A stretch of DNA of 64,000 nt. Origin: Mycolicibacterium nivoides (GTDB taxonomy: Bacteria; Actinomycetota; Actinomycetes; Mycobacteriales; Mycobacteriaceae). The notes under the pieces were generated by a model. The model saw nothing but the letters and a program-made list of their open reading frames with translations. It was not told the DNA's origin and searched no databases. Position 1 is the first letter of the stretch; each line of letters starts with the position of its first letter. Positions 45,269-54,084 of the stretch are shown here, one piece after another. The stretch spans positions 4,583,208-4,647,207 of the forward strand of contig NZ_CP034072.1 of assembly GCF_003855255.1 (NCBI RefSeq). The letters run 5' to 3'. The position numbers and the translations under genes are program-made.

Positions 45269-45289
45269 TATAATCGAACATGTGTTCGA
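45269..45289 (+). promoter_or_regulatory. TATAAT promoter with overlapping LexA SOS box
   Basis: TATAAT (45269-45274) is a perfect -10, 7 nt before the GTG start at 45282. TCGAAC-ATGT-GTTCGA (45274-45289) is an exact match to the mycobacterial LexA box TCGAAC-N4-GTTCGA and shares a base with the -10 while covering the start codon. LexA would block initiation here until DNA damage. Confidence 0.88.
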
Positions 45290-46823
45290 ATTGCTCGATC
45301 GGCAGGCGCTCGGTGAACTCACCGACGCCGCGCTGATCGATGCTGTCGAGCACCGCACCCGCGCCGAAGCGGTCGAGGCCGCCGGGCGGCTGGCCGTCAT
45401 CGCCGAGATCGTGGCCCGCCACTGCGACGACGAAGACGACGCGTCCGCCCACCGGACGATCGACGGCTGGGAAACCGCGACCGCCGCTGTCAGCGCGGCC
45501 TGCAACCTCAGTCGCGGCGCCGCGTCCGCCCAGATGCGCATCGCCCAGGCATTGCGCGAACGGCTCCCCAAAGTCGCCGCCGTCTTCGCCCGCGGAGACA
45601 TCTCGGCGAAAGTCGTCTCCACCATCACCTGGCGCACCCAGCTCGTCACCGACGATGACGCATTGGCACTGATCGACACCGCCCTGGCCGGCGCCGCCAC
45701 CACCTACGGTGCGCTGACCGCGACCAAAGCCGAACAAGCCATCGACGTATGGGTGGAGAAGTTCGACCCCGCCGCCGTGCGGAAAACCCGTACCGCCGCC
45801 CGCGAGCGTGACATCCACTTCGGCGACCCTGACGATCCCAACGGCACCGTCTCCATCTGGGGACGGCTGCTGGCCACCGACGCGGCCCTGATCAAAAACC
45901 TGCTCAACACCATGACCCGAGGAGTGTGCGACAACGACCCGCGCACCATCGGGCAACGCCGCTCCGACGCACTGGGCGCCATCGGCGCCGGAGCCGATCA
46001 CCTCACCTGCCAATGCGGCACCCCCGACTGCGAAGCCACCGGCATCGACCCCCGCTCCCGCGCTGTGGTGATCCACCTCCTCGCGGAAGTACTGCCCGAG
46101 TCCGCCACCAGCGCCCACAGCGATGAGGAGGCCCAGACACCCGCGGGCCCGGCACAACTACCCCGGGACCCACGCATCCACGGCAGACCCGACCCCAGCG
46201 ACTACCCCGCCGATCGCACACCAGCCGTATCCGGGAGTCCCGCAGTCATTCTCGGCGGCGGGGTCGTGCCCGTGCCTCTGCTCGCCGAACTGATCGCCAC
46301 CGGCGCCACCGTCAAACACGTCACCCACCCCGAGGACCTCACCGCCCAACCGCACTACCGGCCCTCGACAAAGCTGGCCACGTTCGTCCAAATGCGCGAC
46401 CTCGTGTGCATGTTCCCCGGCTGCGGAGTAGCAGCCCACAATTGCGACCTCGACCACACCACTCCCTGGCCTGCCGGAGCCACCCACCCCGGCAACCTCG
46501 GACCGAAATGCCGAACCCACCACCTGATCAAGACCTTTGAGACCGGCGAAAACGGCTGGGCCGATGTTCAACACCCTGACGGCAGCCACACCTGGACCGC
46601 GCCGACCGGACACACCTACCAGACCACACCCTTCAGCCAGATTCTGTTCCCCGGCAGGACCAGCCACACTCCGTCTCCACCCGCGAAGTCGACCCCCACG
46701 CCCACCGTCGACCGGCACATGAGAATGCCGGTCCGTCAACGCACGCGCCAACAATCCCGCACCCAACGCATCAACACCGAACGCCGACTCAACGCCGAGC
46801 TCGACAAACCCCCTCCGTACTAG
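45282..46823 (+). CDS. 13E12-family DUF222/HNH endonuclease protein
   Basis: The product has 513 aa from a GTG at 45282. An N-terminal DUF222 region runs to about 300 (AVEAAGRLAVIAEIVARHCD, ARGDISAKVVSTI). An HNH nuclease lies near 385-425: CMFPGCGVAAHNCDLDHTTPWPAG, then NLGPKCRTHHLIKTF. A Pro/Thr/Arg-rich tail follows. These 13E12 repeat-family proteins are multi-copy in mycobacteria and damage-inducible; the true role is unclear. The SOS box and -10 upstream give a leaderless, LexA-controlled transcript. The stop overlaps that of the next gene in CTAG. Confidence 0.93.
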   Translation: MFELLDRQALGELTDAALIDAVEHRTRAEAVEAAGRLAVIAEIVARHCDDEDDASAHRTIDGWETATAAVSAACNLSRGAASAQMRIAQALRERLPKVAAVFARGDISAKVVSTITWRTQLVTDDDALALIDTALAGAATTYGALTATKAEQAIDVWVEKFDPAAVRKTRTAARERDIHFGDPDDPNGTVSIWGRLLATDAALIKNLLNTMTRGVCDNDPRTIGQRRSDALGAIGAGADHLTCQCGTPDCEATGIDPRSRAVVIHLLAEVLPESATSAHSDEEAQTPAGPAQLPRDPRIHGRPDPSDYPADRTPAVSGSPAVILGGGVVPVPLLAELIATGATVKHVTHPEDLTAQPHYRPSTKLATFVQMRDLVCMFPGCGVAAHNCDLDHTTPWPAGATHPGNLGPKCRTHHLIKTFETGENGWADVQHPDGSHTWTAPTGHTYQTTPFSQILFPGRTSHTPSPPAKSTPTPTVDRHMRMPVRQRTRQQSRTQRINTERRLNAELDKPPPY

Positions 46824-48007
46824 TCGAACTCGATCACCCCGCGGATGTTGCGTCCCTCGCGCATGTCGGTGATCGCGTCGTTGATCTGATCGAGGCGATA
46901 CCGCCGGGTCACCAGTTCATCGAGCTTCAGGTGGCCGTTGCGGTACATGTCCAGCAGCATGGGCATGCTCGCGCGCGGGTTCATGCCGCCGTAGAGCGCA
47001 CCCTGAAGCCGCTTGTGCGACAAGGTCATCTCGGCGAGCACCAGGGGTACCATCACCTCGCCATTCGGGACCAGGCCGGTGAGCACGCAGGTCCCCCCCT
47101 TGCGGGTCAGCATCATCGCCGGAGCGAGCAGATCGACGTGCACGACGCCGGCGGTGATGATTACCCGATCGGCCATCACACCGCGGGTCAACTCCTGTAC
47201 CAGCGGGATGGCGGCCTCGACCGATTCGACGGTGTGGGTCGCACCGAATGACGGTGCCGCATCGCGCTTGAACTCGACCGGATCCACACCCACCACGTTC
47301 CCGGCACCGACCGCACGAGCACCTTGCAGGGCGTTCATGCCGACGCCGCCGGTGCCGATCACGACGACGGTGTCGCCGGGTTCCGTGCCTGCCGACACCG
47401 TGGCTGACCCCCAGCCCGTCGTGACCCCGCACGACACCAGCGACGCGGCGTGGAACGGGATCTCGTCATCGATAGGGATCAGCGATCGTTCGGGGCTGAC
47501 GATGTATTCGGCAAAGGTGCCGAGTTGGGCAATGGCCATGGGTATTTCGTCGCCGACGTGACGGCGCACCGTGCCGTCGGTGACCATCTCCTTGGCGTAT
47601 ATCGCGGCGCCCTGGTCACACAGATACGTCAGGCCGGACGCGCAGAACCGGCACGTTCCGCACGACGGAATCCATGAAACTCCCACCCGATCACCAGGTT
47701 TCAGAGATCGAACACCGGGCCCGACCTCCGCGACCACGCCGGCGCCCTCGTGGCCGCCGATGAGGGGAAAGAAATCGGGCACCGCAATCCCGTTGGCCTC
47801 CATCATTGCCACGAACTCCGGGGACGGGACGCTGTCCCCGGACGCGAAATGGTCGTCGGTATGGCAGATCCCCGACGCCGCCATCTTCACCAGGACCTCA
47901 CCCTCACGGGGTGGATCGAGCGTGACGTCGGTAATCTCCCAGTCCTGGCCGACGCCACGCAAGACTGCGGCCCGGCACGTCATCGGCTTTGTATGCGGCT
48001 CGGTCAT
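46820..48007 (-). CDS. NDMA-dependent-type zinc alcohol dehydrogenase
   Basis: The product has 395 aa. The catalytic zinc region is GICHTDDHF, the structural zinc cysteines are CGTCRFCASGLTYLC, and the Rossmann motif is VVVIGTGGVGMNALQGA. The insert with PDFFPLIGGHEGAG and the overall length match the actinobacterial NDMA-dependent alcohol/formaldehyde dehydrogenases, which keep tightly bound cofactor. Alcohol substrate unknown. It shares its stop codon bases with the convergent HNH gene. Confidence 0.88.
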   Translation of the reverse strand: MTEPHTKPMTCRAAVLRGVGQDWEITDVTLDPPREGEVLVKMAASGICHTDDHFASGDSVPSPEFVAMMEANGIAVPDFFPLIGGHEGAGVVAEVGPGVRSLKPGDRVGVSWIPSCGTCRFCASGLTYLCDQGAAIYAKEMVTDGTVRRHVGDEIPMAIAQLGTFAEYIVSPERSLIPIDDEIPFHAASLVSCGVTTGWGSATVSAGTEPGDTVVVIGTGGVGMNALQGARAVGAGNVVGVDPVEFKRDAAPSFGATHTVESVEAAIPLVQELTRGVMADRVIITAGVVHVDLLAPAMMLTRKGGTCVLTGLVPNGEVMVPLVLAEMTLSHKRLQGALYGGMNPRASMPMLLDMYRNGHLKLDELVTRRYRLDQINDAITDMREGRNIRGVIEFD

Positions 48008-48075
48008 TCACTCAGCATCCGCCCGCCGCCCGGGGAACGACAGCGTATCCGCATACCCCATCTAGGCTCGTCTGC

Positions 48076-48864
48076 ATGCCTGACCCACAAGTCACCAACT
48101 GGGCCGCCGGCCGCTACCAGGCCGTCGCCGAACGCATCGCAGTCATCGCCGATGAGGTCGTCGGCGCAGCAGATGGATTACGGCCGGTGCGTGACACCGC
48201 GGTCGTCGACCTGGCCTGCGGTACCGGAAGCGCGGCGCTGGCAGCCGCAGAAGCCGGCGCCCAGGTCACCGGCGTGGATCTCACCGCCGAGTTGATCGCC
48301 ATCGCCGCCGAGCGGCCCGGTGCTGACGCGGTGCAGTGGGTGGTCGCCGACGCCGCGCACACCGGCCTGCCCGACGGCGGGTTCAGCACGGTGGTGTCGA
48401 ACATGGGCATCATCTTCGTCGAGCCCACGAGCCTGGTCGCCGAGGTCACCCGGCTGCTGACCCCGGGCGGGGTGTTCGCGTTCTCCACCTGGGTCCGCGA
48501 TGAGGCGGGCAACCCGTTCTTCACCCCGATCGTCGAGACCCTGGGCCGGCCGCCGGCCGCTGTGTATTCGCCTGATCAGTGGGGCGACCTCGACGTCGTG
48601 CGGTCTCGGCTCGCCGCCGGGTTCGACGATGTGCAATTCGAGACCGGTTCACATACCTGGCAATTCGACTCCGTCGAGTCCGCGGCCCGCTTCATCGCAG
48701 ACGAATCACCGATGCATGTGGACCTGCTGAGTCGGCTGGACGAGCCGATGCGGGGCCGTCTGCTCGACGCGTTCACCGTCGCGCTGGGCGCACAGGCCGA
48801 CGATGAGGGCCGGGTGTCCTTCGACGCACCGTATGCCGTGGTCACCGCGCGCCGCAAGGCATGA
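48076..48864 (+). CDS. Class I SAM-dependent methyltransferase
   Basis: The product has 262 aa. SAM-binding motif I is VVDLACGTGSAAL, motif II follows (GVDLTAELIAIAAE), and VVADAAHTGLPDGGFSTVVSNM is the motif III region, as in UbiE/Methyltransf_11 proteins. The substrate is unknown. TAGGCT (48063-48068) is 7 nt before the ATG at 48076, so it is probably leaderless; an upstream frame extension overlaps the divergent alcohol dehydrogenase and was dismissed. A 65-base gap to the next convergent gene holds no obvious terminator. Confidence 0.88.
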   Translation: MPDPQVTNWAAGRYQAVAERIAVIADEVVGAADGLRPVRDTAVVDLACGTGSAALAAAEAGAQVTGVDLTAELIAIAAERPGADAVQWVVADAAHTGLPDGGFSTVVSNMGIIFVEPTSLVAEVTRLLTPGGVFAFSTWVRDEAGNPFFTPIVETLGRPPAAVYSPDQWGDLDVVRSRLAAGFDDVQFETGSHTWQFDSVESAARFIADESPMHVDLLSRLDEPMRGRLLDAFTVALGAQADDEGRVSFDAPYAVVTARRKA

Positions 48865-48929
48865 AACATGCTGCATGACAAAGAAACTCTCGGCCGCCTG
48901 CGCGACGCACGGGAACGACAACGGAGGGC

Positions 48930-49775
48930 CTAGCTCGGACGCGTCCCGCCGGACAACATGGTCTCGACACTGTCGGCGAAGGACGCGGTGGTGAAGCAGG
49001 TCGGTTCGGCGAACTCCTCGAGCGTGAGCGCATCGTTCCAACTGGCATCGGCCGCTGCGCGCAACAGGGGTTTGGCCATCGCGACCGCGTGCGGCGGCAG
49101 CGCAGCGACTCGCGAGCACCACACATCTGCGGTTTCGAGCAGCTTCTCGTGGGCGACGACCTCGTGCACCAGCCCCAGCCGCTGCGCGGTTTCGGCGTCG
49201 ATGTGCTCACCTTTGAGGTAGTAGGCAAGCGCGCCCTGATAGCCGAGCCGCCGAGTCAGCGCCCAGCTGGTGCCGACCTCCGGGATCAATCCGAGACGCG
49301 CGAAGGCGGGCACTATGACTGCCTTCTCACTGGCGATGGTCAGATCGCAGGTGAGCGCCCAGGCCAGCCCGACGCCGGCCGCGGGTCCGTTGAGGGCGGC
49401 CACGAAGATGGTGTCCGAACCCGCGATGAGCCGGGCGATGCCACCGAATTCACGCCGTATCCAGCGCCATACGTCCGCGGTGCCCTCCCCCTCATACCGG
49501 CTCTCGATGGCTGCCCGCATCATGCGCAGGTCGCCGCCCGCGCTGAAGCCCGGATCGGCGCCCGTCAGCACCACGGCGCGAATGTCGTTGTCGGCAGCCA
49601 GATCTTCCAGAGCCCGGCGCAACTGCCGGACCAGTGGTGCGGACAGTACGTTCAGCCGGTCGGGTTCATCGAGAGTCACCACCGCGCGATCACCGCCGCG
49701 GTCGACGAGAACCCGTTGTGGAGCGTCCGGGTCGTCCCCGTCGGCCACCATGCTGCGATACAAGGGCTTGTCCAT
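48930..49775 (-). CDS. Crotonase-family enoyl-CoA hydratase/isomerase
   Basis: The product has 281 aa. The crotonase fold is clear (FSAGGDLRMM oxyanion loop, NGPAAGVGLAWALTCD, IPEVGTSWALTRRLG). Both classic hydratase glutamates are replaced: the GGxCE-type position is Ala and the later QPE-type position is Phe. A Glu in LIPEVG sits where isomerases of the PaaG/ECI type keep an acidic residue, so isomerase activity is more likely. The start overlaps the tetR stop as TGATG, after GGAGG. Regulated together with the TetR gene. Confidence 0.85.
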   Translation of the reverse strand: MDKPLYRSMVADGDDPDAPQRVLVDRGGDRAVVTLDEPDRLNVLSAPLVRQLRRALEDLAADNDIRAVVLTGADPGFSAGGDLRMMRAAIESRYEGEGTADVWRWIRREFGGIARLIAGSDTIFVAALNGPAAGVGLAWALTCDLTIASEKAVIVPAFARLGLIPEVGTSWALTRRLGYQGALAYYLKGEHIDAETAQRLGLVHEVVAHEKLLETADVWCSRVAALPPHAVAMAKPLLRAAADASWNDALTLEEFAEPTCFTTASFADSVETMLSGGTRPS

Positions 49776-50365
49776 CACGAGACCTCCTCAACTGGTCTGG
49801 CCTGCAGTGCTTTCCATGCCGCATCGGCGAATGTCTCGACGACGTCGCTGTCCATGTCGGCGGTATCGCCGGCTACCCAGTAGCGGGCGTACTCCTGTGC
49901 GGGACCGAGCCACAGGGCGGCCGTGATACCCGGCCGCATGTCCACCAGCGCCCCGTAGGCGTGGTGCGGGCGCCACCAGTCCCGGATGGTCGCGAAGAAG
50001 TTCTGGTTGGCAACGCGCAGCTCCGGGCTGTCCAGCCGATCGCCCAGCAGAAGAGCCGCCTCACCGCGGTGGGCCGCCACCCAGTTCAGATGGTTGCGGA
50101 CACCGCCACGGATCCCGTCTTCGGCGGTGGCCTGTTCGCGCAGCATGGCCAGGAAACCCACCTGGTACTCGGCCATGAGCTGTGCGTAGACCGCCGCCGC
50201 CAATGCGGGCTTGTCGGGGAAGTGATGGTAGAGCGATCCGACGCTCACCTCGGCCTCACGCCGCACCTCATCCAGCGTCGGGGCGATTGTCCCCTCGGCC
50301 GCGAAACGTCGACGCGCAACCGATATCAATCGGTCTCGCGCACCTCGGGCCCTGGACGGCGGCAC
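49775..50365 (-). CDS. TetR-family regulator
   Basis: The product has 196 aa from a GTG at 50365. The HTH is at about 24-60 (APTLDEVRREAEVSVGSLYHHFPDKPAL), with the usual helical ligand domain after it. It is the first gene of a coupled pair with the crotonase and likely represses it. TAGAGT (minus, 50373-50378) lies 7 nt before the GTG, a leaderless pattern. Direct repeats overlapping this element (50374-50400) are a likely operator. Confidence 0.9.
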   Translation of the reverse strand: MPPSRARGARDRLISVARRRFAAEGTIAPTLDEVRREAEVSVGSLYHHFPDKPALAAAVYAQLMAEYQVGFLAMLREQATAEDGIRGGVRNHLNWVAAHRGEAALLLGDRLDSPELRVANQNFFATIRDWWRPHHAYGALVDMRPGITAALWLGPAQEYARYWVAGDTADMDSDVVETFADAAWKALQARPVEEVS

Positions 50366-50372
50366 GAGAAAT

Positions 50373-50400
50373 ACTCTAGCAAAACCGAGGAATTCTCTAG
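50373..50400. promoter_or_regulatory. Candidate TetR operator, direct CTCTAG repeats
   Basis: CTCTAG occurs at 50374-50379 and again at 50395-50400, 21 bp apart (two helical turns), each preceded by AATA or AATT. The first copy overlaps the -10 of the tetR gene. Placement suggests autoregulation; direct rather than inverted repeats are less usual for this family. Confidence 0.4.
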
Positions 50401-50407
50401 AACCCCG

Positions 50408-51922
50408 TCACTCCGCCTGGTAGAGGATTCCGCGACCGATCGCCTCACGGACCTCTGGCAGCGCGGCCTGCGCCAGGGCATCGGAATCCACCCCGTGATG
50501 GGCGGCGAGCAGCTCGATCAACGTGCCCAGCGGCACCTCGCCGCGACAACCGGCCAGCAGCGCCCGCAGCACCTCGTCGACCCCGATCACCGCGGCCGGG
50601 CCGCCCGGGCGGCGCACCGCGGCCCCGACCTCCTGCCAGCCCTCTGGTCCGGGGAGCGACTGCTCCTCCAGGAAAACCGGCGCCGTGGACAGCCGGGCCG
50701 CCAGCAGCGCGTCGTCGGTGGTGTCGCGCAGGTAGGCCCGCCGGGCGAAGAACGCGTCCACCTCCGGGCCGGTGAGCGCCTCGTCGGCGCCGGTGATCTC
50801 CTCGAGGATCTGCTCGGGCCGTTCCCCGTCACGCGGGACCCGCAGCGAGATCATGCCCATGCCGATACCGGCGATGCCCTGCTCGGTGAACCAGTCGAGC
50901 CATTGCCCGCCCCGCTGCGCCTGCCGTTCGAGATCCTCGCCGGCATCGGCCAGCCACAGCGACACATAGCTGACCGGGTCGGCCAGTTCCCGCTGCACCA
51001 CCCAGGCGTGCAGGCCGGTGCCGGCCAGCCAGCCAGAAACACGTTGGCGCCAGGTCTGGCCTTCTTTACCGTCCCGCACGATCCAGTTGGCCATGATGTG
51101 CGCGGTGCCGCCCGGCGACAGATGATCGCCGACCTGCTCGATGAGGCTCTGGCACAACGCATCCCCGGCAAGACCTGAGTCGCGGTAGATGTAGTCACGC
51201 GAACCGGAGCCCACCACGAACGGCGGGTTCGACACGATCAGGTCGAAACGCTCACCGGCCACCGGCTCGAACAGGCTGCCGTGCCGCAGATCCCACGACA
51301 TGCCGCCCAGCCGCGCGGTCATCGCGGCCAATGCCAGCGCCCGCTCGTTGGTGTCGGTCGCGACGATCTCGTCGCAGTGCGCGTTCAGATGCAGAGCCTG
51401 GATACCGCATCCGGTGCCGAGATCGAGCGCGCGGCCGACGGGATTACGCGTGACCGCACGGGCCAGTGACACCGATGCCCCGCCGATACCCAGCACATGA
51501 TCGTGGCGCAACGGCCCGCGCCGCACGGCGGCGTCCTGATCGGACACCACGTAGAAGTCGCGGACCCCGTCACTGTGCGGGCGGATGTCCAGGGCAGCCC
51601 GCACCTTGTCACCGTCGAACTCGAGAACCCCGTTGGCGGCCAGCGTCCGTAGGTCTGTCGACGGGAACGCCGCCTCGACCAGCTGCGGTGTTTCCCCGGT
51701 GCCCAACAGCAGCAGACGCACCAACACACCCAGCCGCTGACGACCGGCCGGCGCGGCGTGGGTCGCCCGCAGGGCCGGCCACCACACACCCCGGCTCAGC
51801 GCGGCGTTGGCATCGGCGCCCAGGAGTTCGGCCACGCCGTCGGTGGTGAAACCGGCCGAACGAAGGTCGGCACCGATCGCATCGACAAGGCCAGCGTCGA
51901 CGCCTCCCCCAGTCCCGCTCAA
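50408..51922 (-). CDS. NPPF-type class I methyltransferase with extra domains
   Basis: The product has 504 aa from a TTG at 51922, whose TTGA overlaps the stop of the SRAP gene. The central SAM domain (about 165-320) has ALDLGTGCGIQALHL and the catalytic SNPPFV motif of N6-adenine, N2-guanine or N5-glutamine methyltransferases. The N-terminal 140 and the C-terminal 170 residues are of a type I do not recognise. The target could be rRNA, DNA or protein. Cotranscribed with the SRAP gene. Confidence 0.83.
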   Translation of the reverse strand: MSGTGGGVDAGLVDAIGADLRSAGFTTDGVAELLGADANAALSRGVWWPALRATHAAPAGRQRLGVLVRLLLLGTGETPQLVEAAFPSTDLRTLAANGVLEFDGDKVRAALDIRPHSDGVRDFYVVSDQDAAVRRGPLRHDHVLGIGGASVSLARAVTRNPVGRALDLGTGCGIQALHLNAHCDEIVATDTNERALALAAMTARLGGMSWDLRHGSLFEPVAGERFDLIVSNPPFVVGSGSRDYIYRDSGLAGDALCQSLIEQVGDHLSPGGTAHIMANWIVRDGKEGQTWRQRVSGWLAGTGLHAWVVQRELADPVSYVSLWLADAGEDLERQAQRGGQWLDWFTEQGIAGIGMGMISLRVPRDGERPEQILEEITGADEALTGPEVDAFFARRAYLRDTTDDALLAARLSTAPVFLEEQSLPGPEGWQEVGAAVRRPGGPAAVIGVDEVLRALLAGCRGEVPLGTLIELLAAHHGVDSDALAQAALPEVREAIGRGILYQAE

Positions 51923-52710
51923 AACAGCCCCATCTCTTCGGGTTCGGCCGGCTCGATGAGCTCCGGGCCGTTGTTGCGGACGCTGTTGACCAAGCGCGAC
52001 ACCTCGCGGACCGCGATCCGGTCCAGATCGCCATGACCGCGCAGCAGGCCCTCGTCGATCGGGGCGTCGGGATCCATCCAGCGGTCCCAGTCCGGCGCGC
52101 TGATGGTCAGCGGCATCCGGTCGTGGATCTCGGCGAGCGGGCCCGCGGCGTCGGTGGTGATGATGGTGCAACTGAGCAGCGGCGGGGCGTCCTTCGGCGC
52201 ACCCTGGGGGCGCCACGTGGTCCACAGTCCGGCCATGAACAGCAGCTCACCGTCGGCGCCGTACATGTAGAACGGGGTCTTGGCAGTCTTCTTTCCGTCG
52301 CCACCGGGATTCGGTTTCCACTCGTACCAGCCGTCCATCGGGATCAGGCAGCGCTTGTTCTTCGCGGAGTTGCGGAATGCCGGCGACGTGGTGACCTTCT
52401 CGGCGCGCGCATTGATCAACAGCGGGCCCTTGGTGTCCGGGCCGCCGCCCTCGGCGGTTTTCACCCACGGCGGGATCAGTCCCCAGCGCATCGAGCGGAC
52501 CCGGCGCGTCGACTCGTCCTCGGGTTCGGCGTGCCGTTTGACGACGCTGCTGATGGTCGTGGTGGGTGCCACGTTGTAGTTCGGGGCGGAGTTGCCGCCC
52601 GCGACATCCTTGTCCCCAGAGCTCGCCGTGCTCGACGCGCTCTCGTCGATGGCCTGGATTTTCTGCGCCAGCAGCGCCGGATCGGTGGTCACCGCGAAAC
52701 GTCCACACAT
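51919..52710 (-). CDS. SRAP-domain protein (YedK/HMCES family)
   Basis: The product has 263 aa. It begins MCGRF, so removal of Met exposes catalytic Cys2, and has the other family motifs NYNVAPT, WGLIPPW, INARAEKV, RCLIPMDGWYEW and the histidine of EIHDRMP. SRAP proteins form a covalent thiazolidine link with abasic sites in single-stranded DNA to protect them. Homologue of Rv3226c. The ATG at 52710 is chosen over 52719 because Cys must be residue 2. Divergent from aroA. Confidence 0.94.
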   Translation of the reverse strand: MCGRFAVTTDPALLAQKIQAIDESASSTASSGDKDVAGGNSAPNYNVAPTTTISSVVKRHAEPEDESTRRVRSMRWGLIPPWVKTAEGGGPDTKGPLLINARAEKVTTSPAFRNSAKNKRCLIPMDGWYEWKPNPGGDGKKTAKTPFYMYGADGELLFMAGLWTTWRPQGAPKDAPPLLSCTIITTDAAGPLAEIHDRMPLTISAPDWDRWMDPDAPIDEGLLRGHGDLDRIAVREVSRLVNSVRNNGPELIEPAEPEEMGLF

Positions 52711-52755
52711 AGTGCCCATGGTTGCAGAGTCCGCGGACAAGGCAGGATGTAGAGC

Positions 52756-54078
52756 GTGAGCGGACGTCAGGAGCAATTGGAGCATTGGCCGGCGCCGTCG
52801 GCGACAACCCCGGTCGATGCCACGGTGACGGTGCCCGGTTCGAAGTCTCTGACCAACCGCGCGCTCGTGCTGGCCGCGCTGGCCACCCCGCAGGGCCCCT
52901 CGACGGTCCGGGGCGCGTTGCGCAGCCGCGACACCGATCTGATGATCGACGCCATCCGCGGCTTGGGCGTCACCGTGCAACCGGCCGAACACGACGACAC
53001 CGAGTTGACGGTCAGCGGCGGTATCGCGCCGGCGGCCGATGCCCGGATCGACTGCGGGCTGGCCGGCACGGTGCTGCGGTTCGTACCGCCGGTCGCCGCG
53101 CTGAGTACCACCTCGGTGACGTTCGACGGGGACGAGCAGGCCCGGTCCCGGCCCATCGCCCCGCTGCTCGACGCGTTGCGCGGCCTGGGCGTGGATGTCG
53201 ACGGTGACGCGCTGCCGTTCGCGGTGCGGGGCCGGGGCACCGTGGCCGGCGGCACGGTCGAGATCGACGCGTCGGGTTCGTCCCAGTTCGTCTCCGGGCT
53301 GTTGCTGTCCGGTGCGACATTCGCCGACGGGCTCACCATCGTGCACACCGGCACCTCGGTGCCCTCTGCCCCGCATGTGGCGATGACGGTGGCGATGCTG
53401 CGCGACGCCGGCGTGCAGGTCGACGACTCGGTCCCCAATCGCTGGCGGGTGTCCCCCGGCCCCGTCGCCGCACGGGACTGGAACATCGAACCGGATCTGT
53501 CCAACTCCACGCCGTTTCTGGCTGCCGCGATCGTCACCGGCGGAACGGTGCGGATCGCCGGCTGGCCGACGGTGAGCATCCAGCCGGCCGACACGATCCT
53601 CGACCTGCTCGCGAAGGTGAATGCGACTGTCCACCAGCGTGATTCACATCTGGAAGTCAGTGGCGCCGAAGGCTATGACGGGTTTGACGCCGATCTGCAC
53701 GATGTGGGCGAACTGGCCCCTACGGTCGCGGCACTGGCCGCCCTGGCCCGCGACGGCGCGACATCGCGGCTGCGGGGCATCGCGCATCTGCGCGGGCACG
53801 AGACCGACCGGCTGGCGGCGCTGACCACCGAGATCAACGGGCTCGGCGGCGATTGCGCCGAAACCGAGGACGGCCTGCTCATCACGGCGCGGCCGCTGCA
53901 CGGCGGGACCTGGCGCTCGTATGCCGATCATCGGATGGCCACTGCCGGGGCGATCATCGGTCTGCGGGTGCCCGGTGTGGAGGTGGAGAACGTCGAGACC
54001 ACCGCCAAGACCCTTCCCGATTTCCCATTGATGTGGGTGCAGATGCTGGCGGGCGACGCCCAGGCGAGGGGGAAGTAA
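52756..54078 (+). CDS. aroA: 3-phosphoshikimate 1-carboxyvinyltransferase (EPSP synthase)
   Basis: The product has 440 aa. Signature motifs are [16 protein letters not shown] at about 27-42, RSRDTDLM, and the catalytic D of [15 protein letters not shown]. It adds enolpyruvate to shikimate-3-phosphate in chorismate synthesis. The start is a GTG at 52756; CAGGAT (52743-52748) is 7 nt upstream and no ribosome binding site is seen. The rsgA gene begins 6 bases after its stop, so the two are one operon. Homologue of Rv3227. Confidence 0.96.
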   Translation: MSGRQEQLEHWPAPSATTPVDATVTVPGSKSLTNRALVLAALATPQGPSTVRGALRSRDTDLMIDAIRGLGVTVQPAEHDDTELTVSGGIAPAADARIDCGLAGTVLRFVPPVAALSTTSVTFDGDEQARSRPIAPLLDALRGLGVDVDGDALPFAVRGRGTVAGGTVEIDASGSSQFVSGLLLSGATFADGLTIVHTGTSVPSAPHVAMTVAMLRDAGVQVDDSVPNRWRVSPGPVAARDWNIEPDLSNSTPFLAAAIVTGGTVRIAGWPTVSIQPADTILDLLAKVNATVHQRDSHLEVSGAEGYDGFDADLHDVGELAPTVAALAALARDGATSRLRGIAHLRGHETDRLAALTTEINGLGGDCAETEDGLLITARPLHGGTWRSYADHRMATAGAIIGLRVPGVEVENVETTAKTLPDFPLMWVQMLAGDAQARGK

Positions 54079-54084
54079 ACCACC

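Noticed and set aside
45282..46823. HNH gene as part of an insertion sequence or prophage
   Set aside because: No transposase, integrase, terminal repeats or target duplication nearby; the 13E12 family is chromosomal in mycobacteria.
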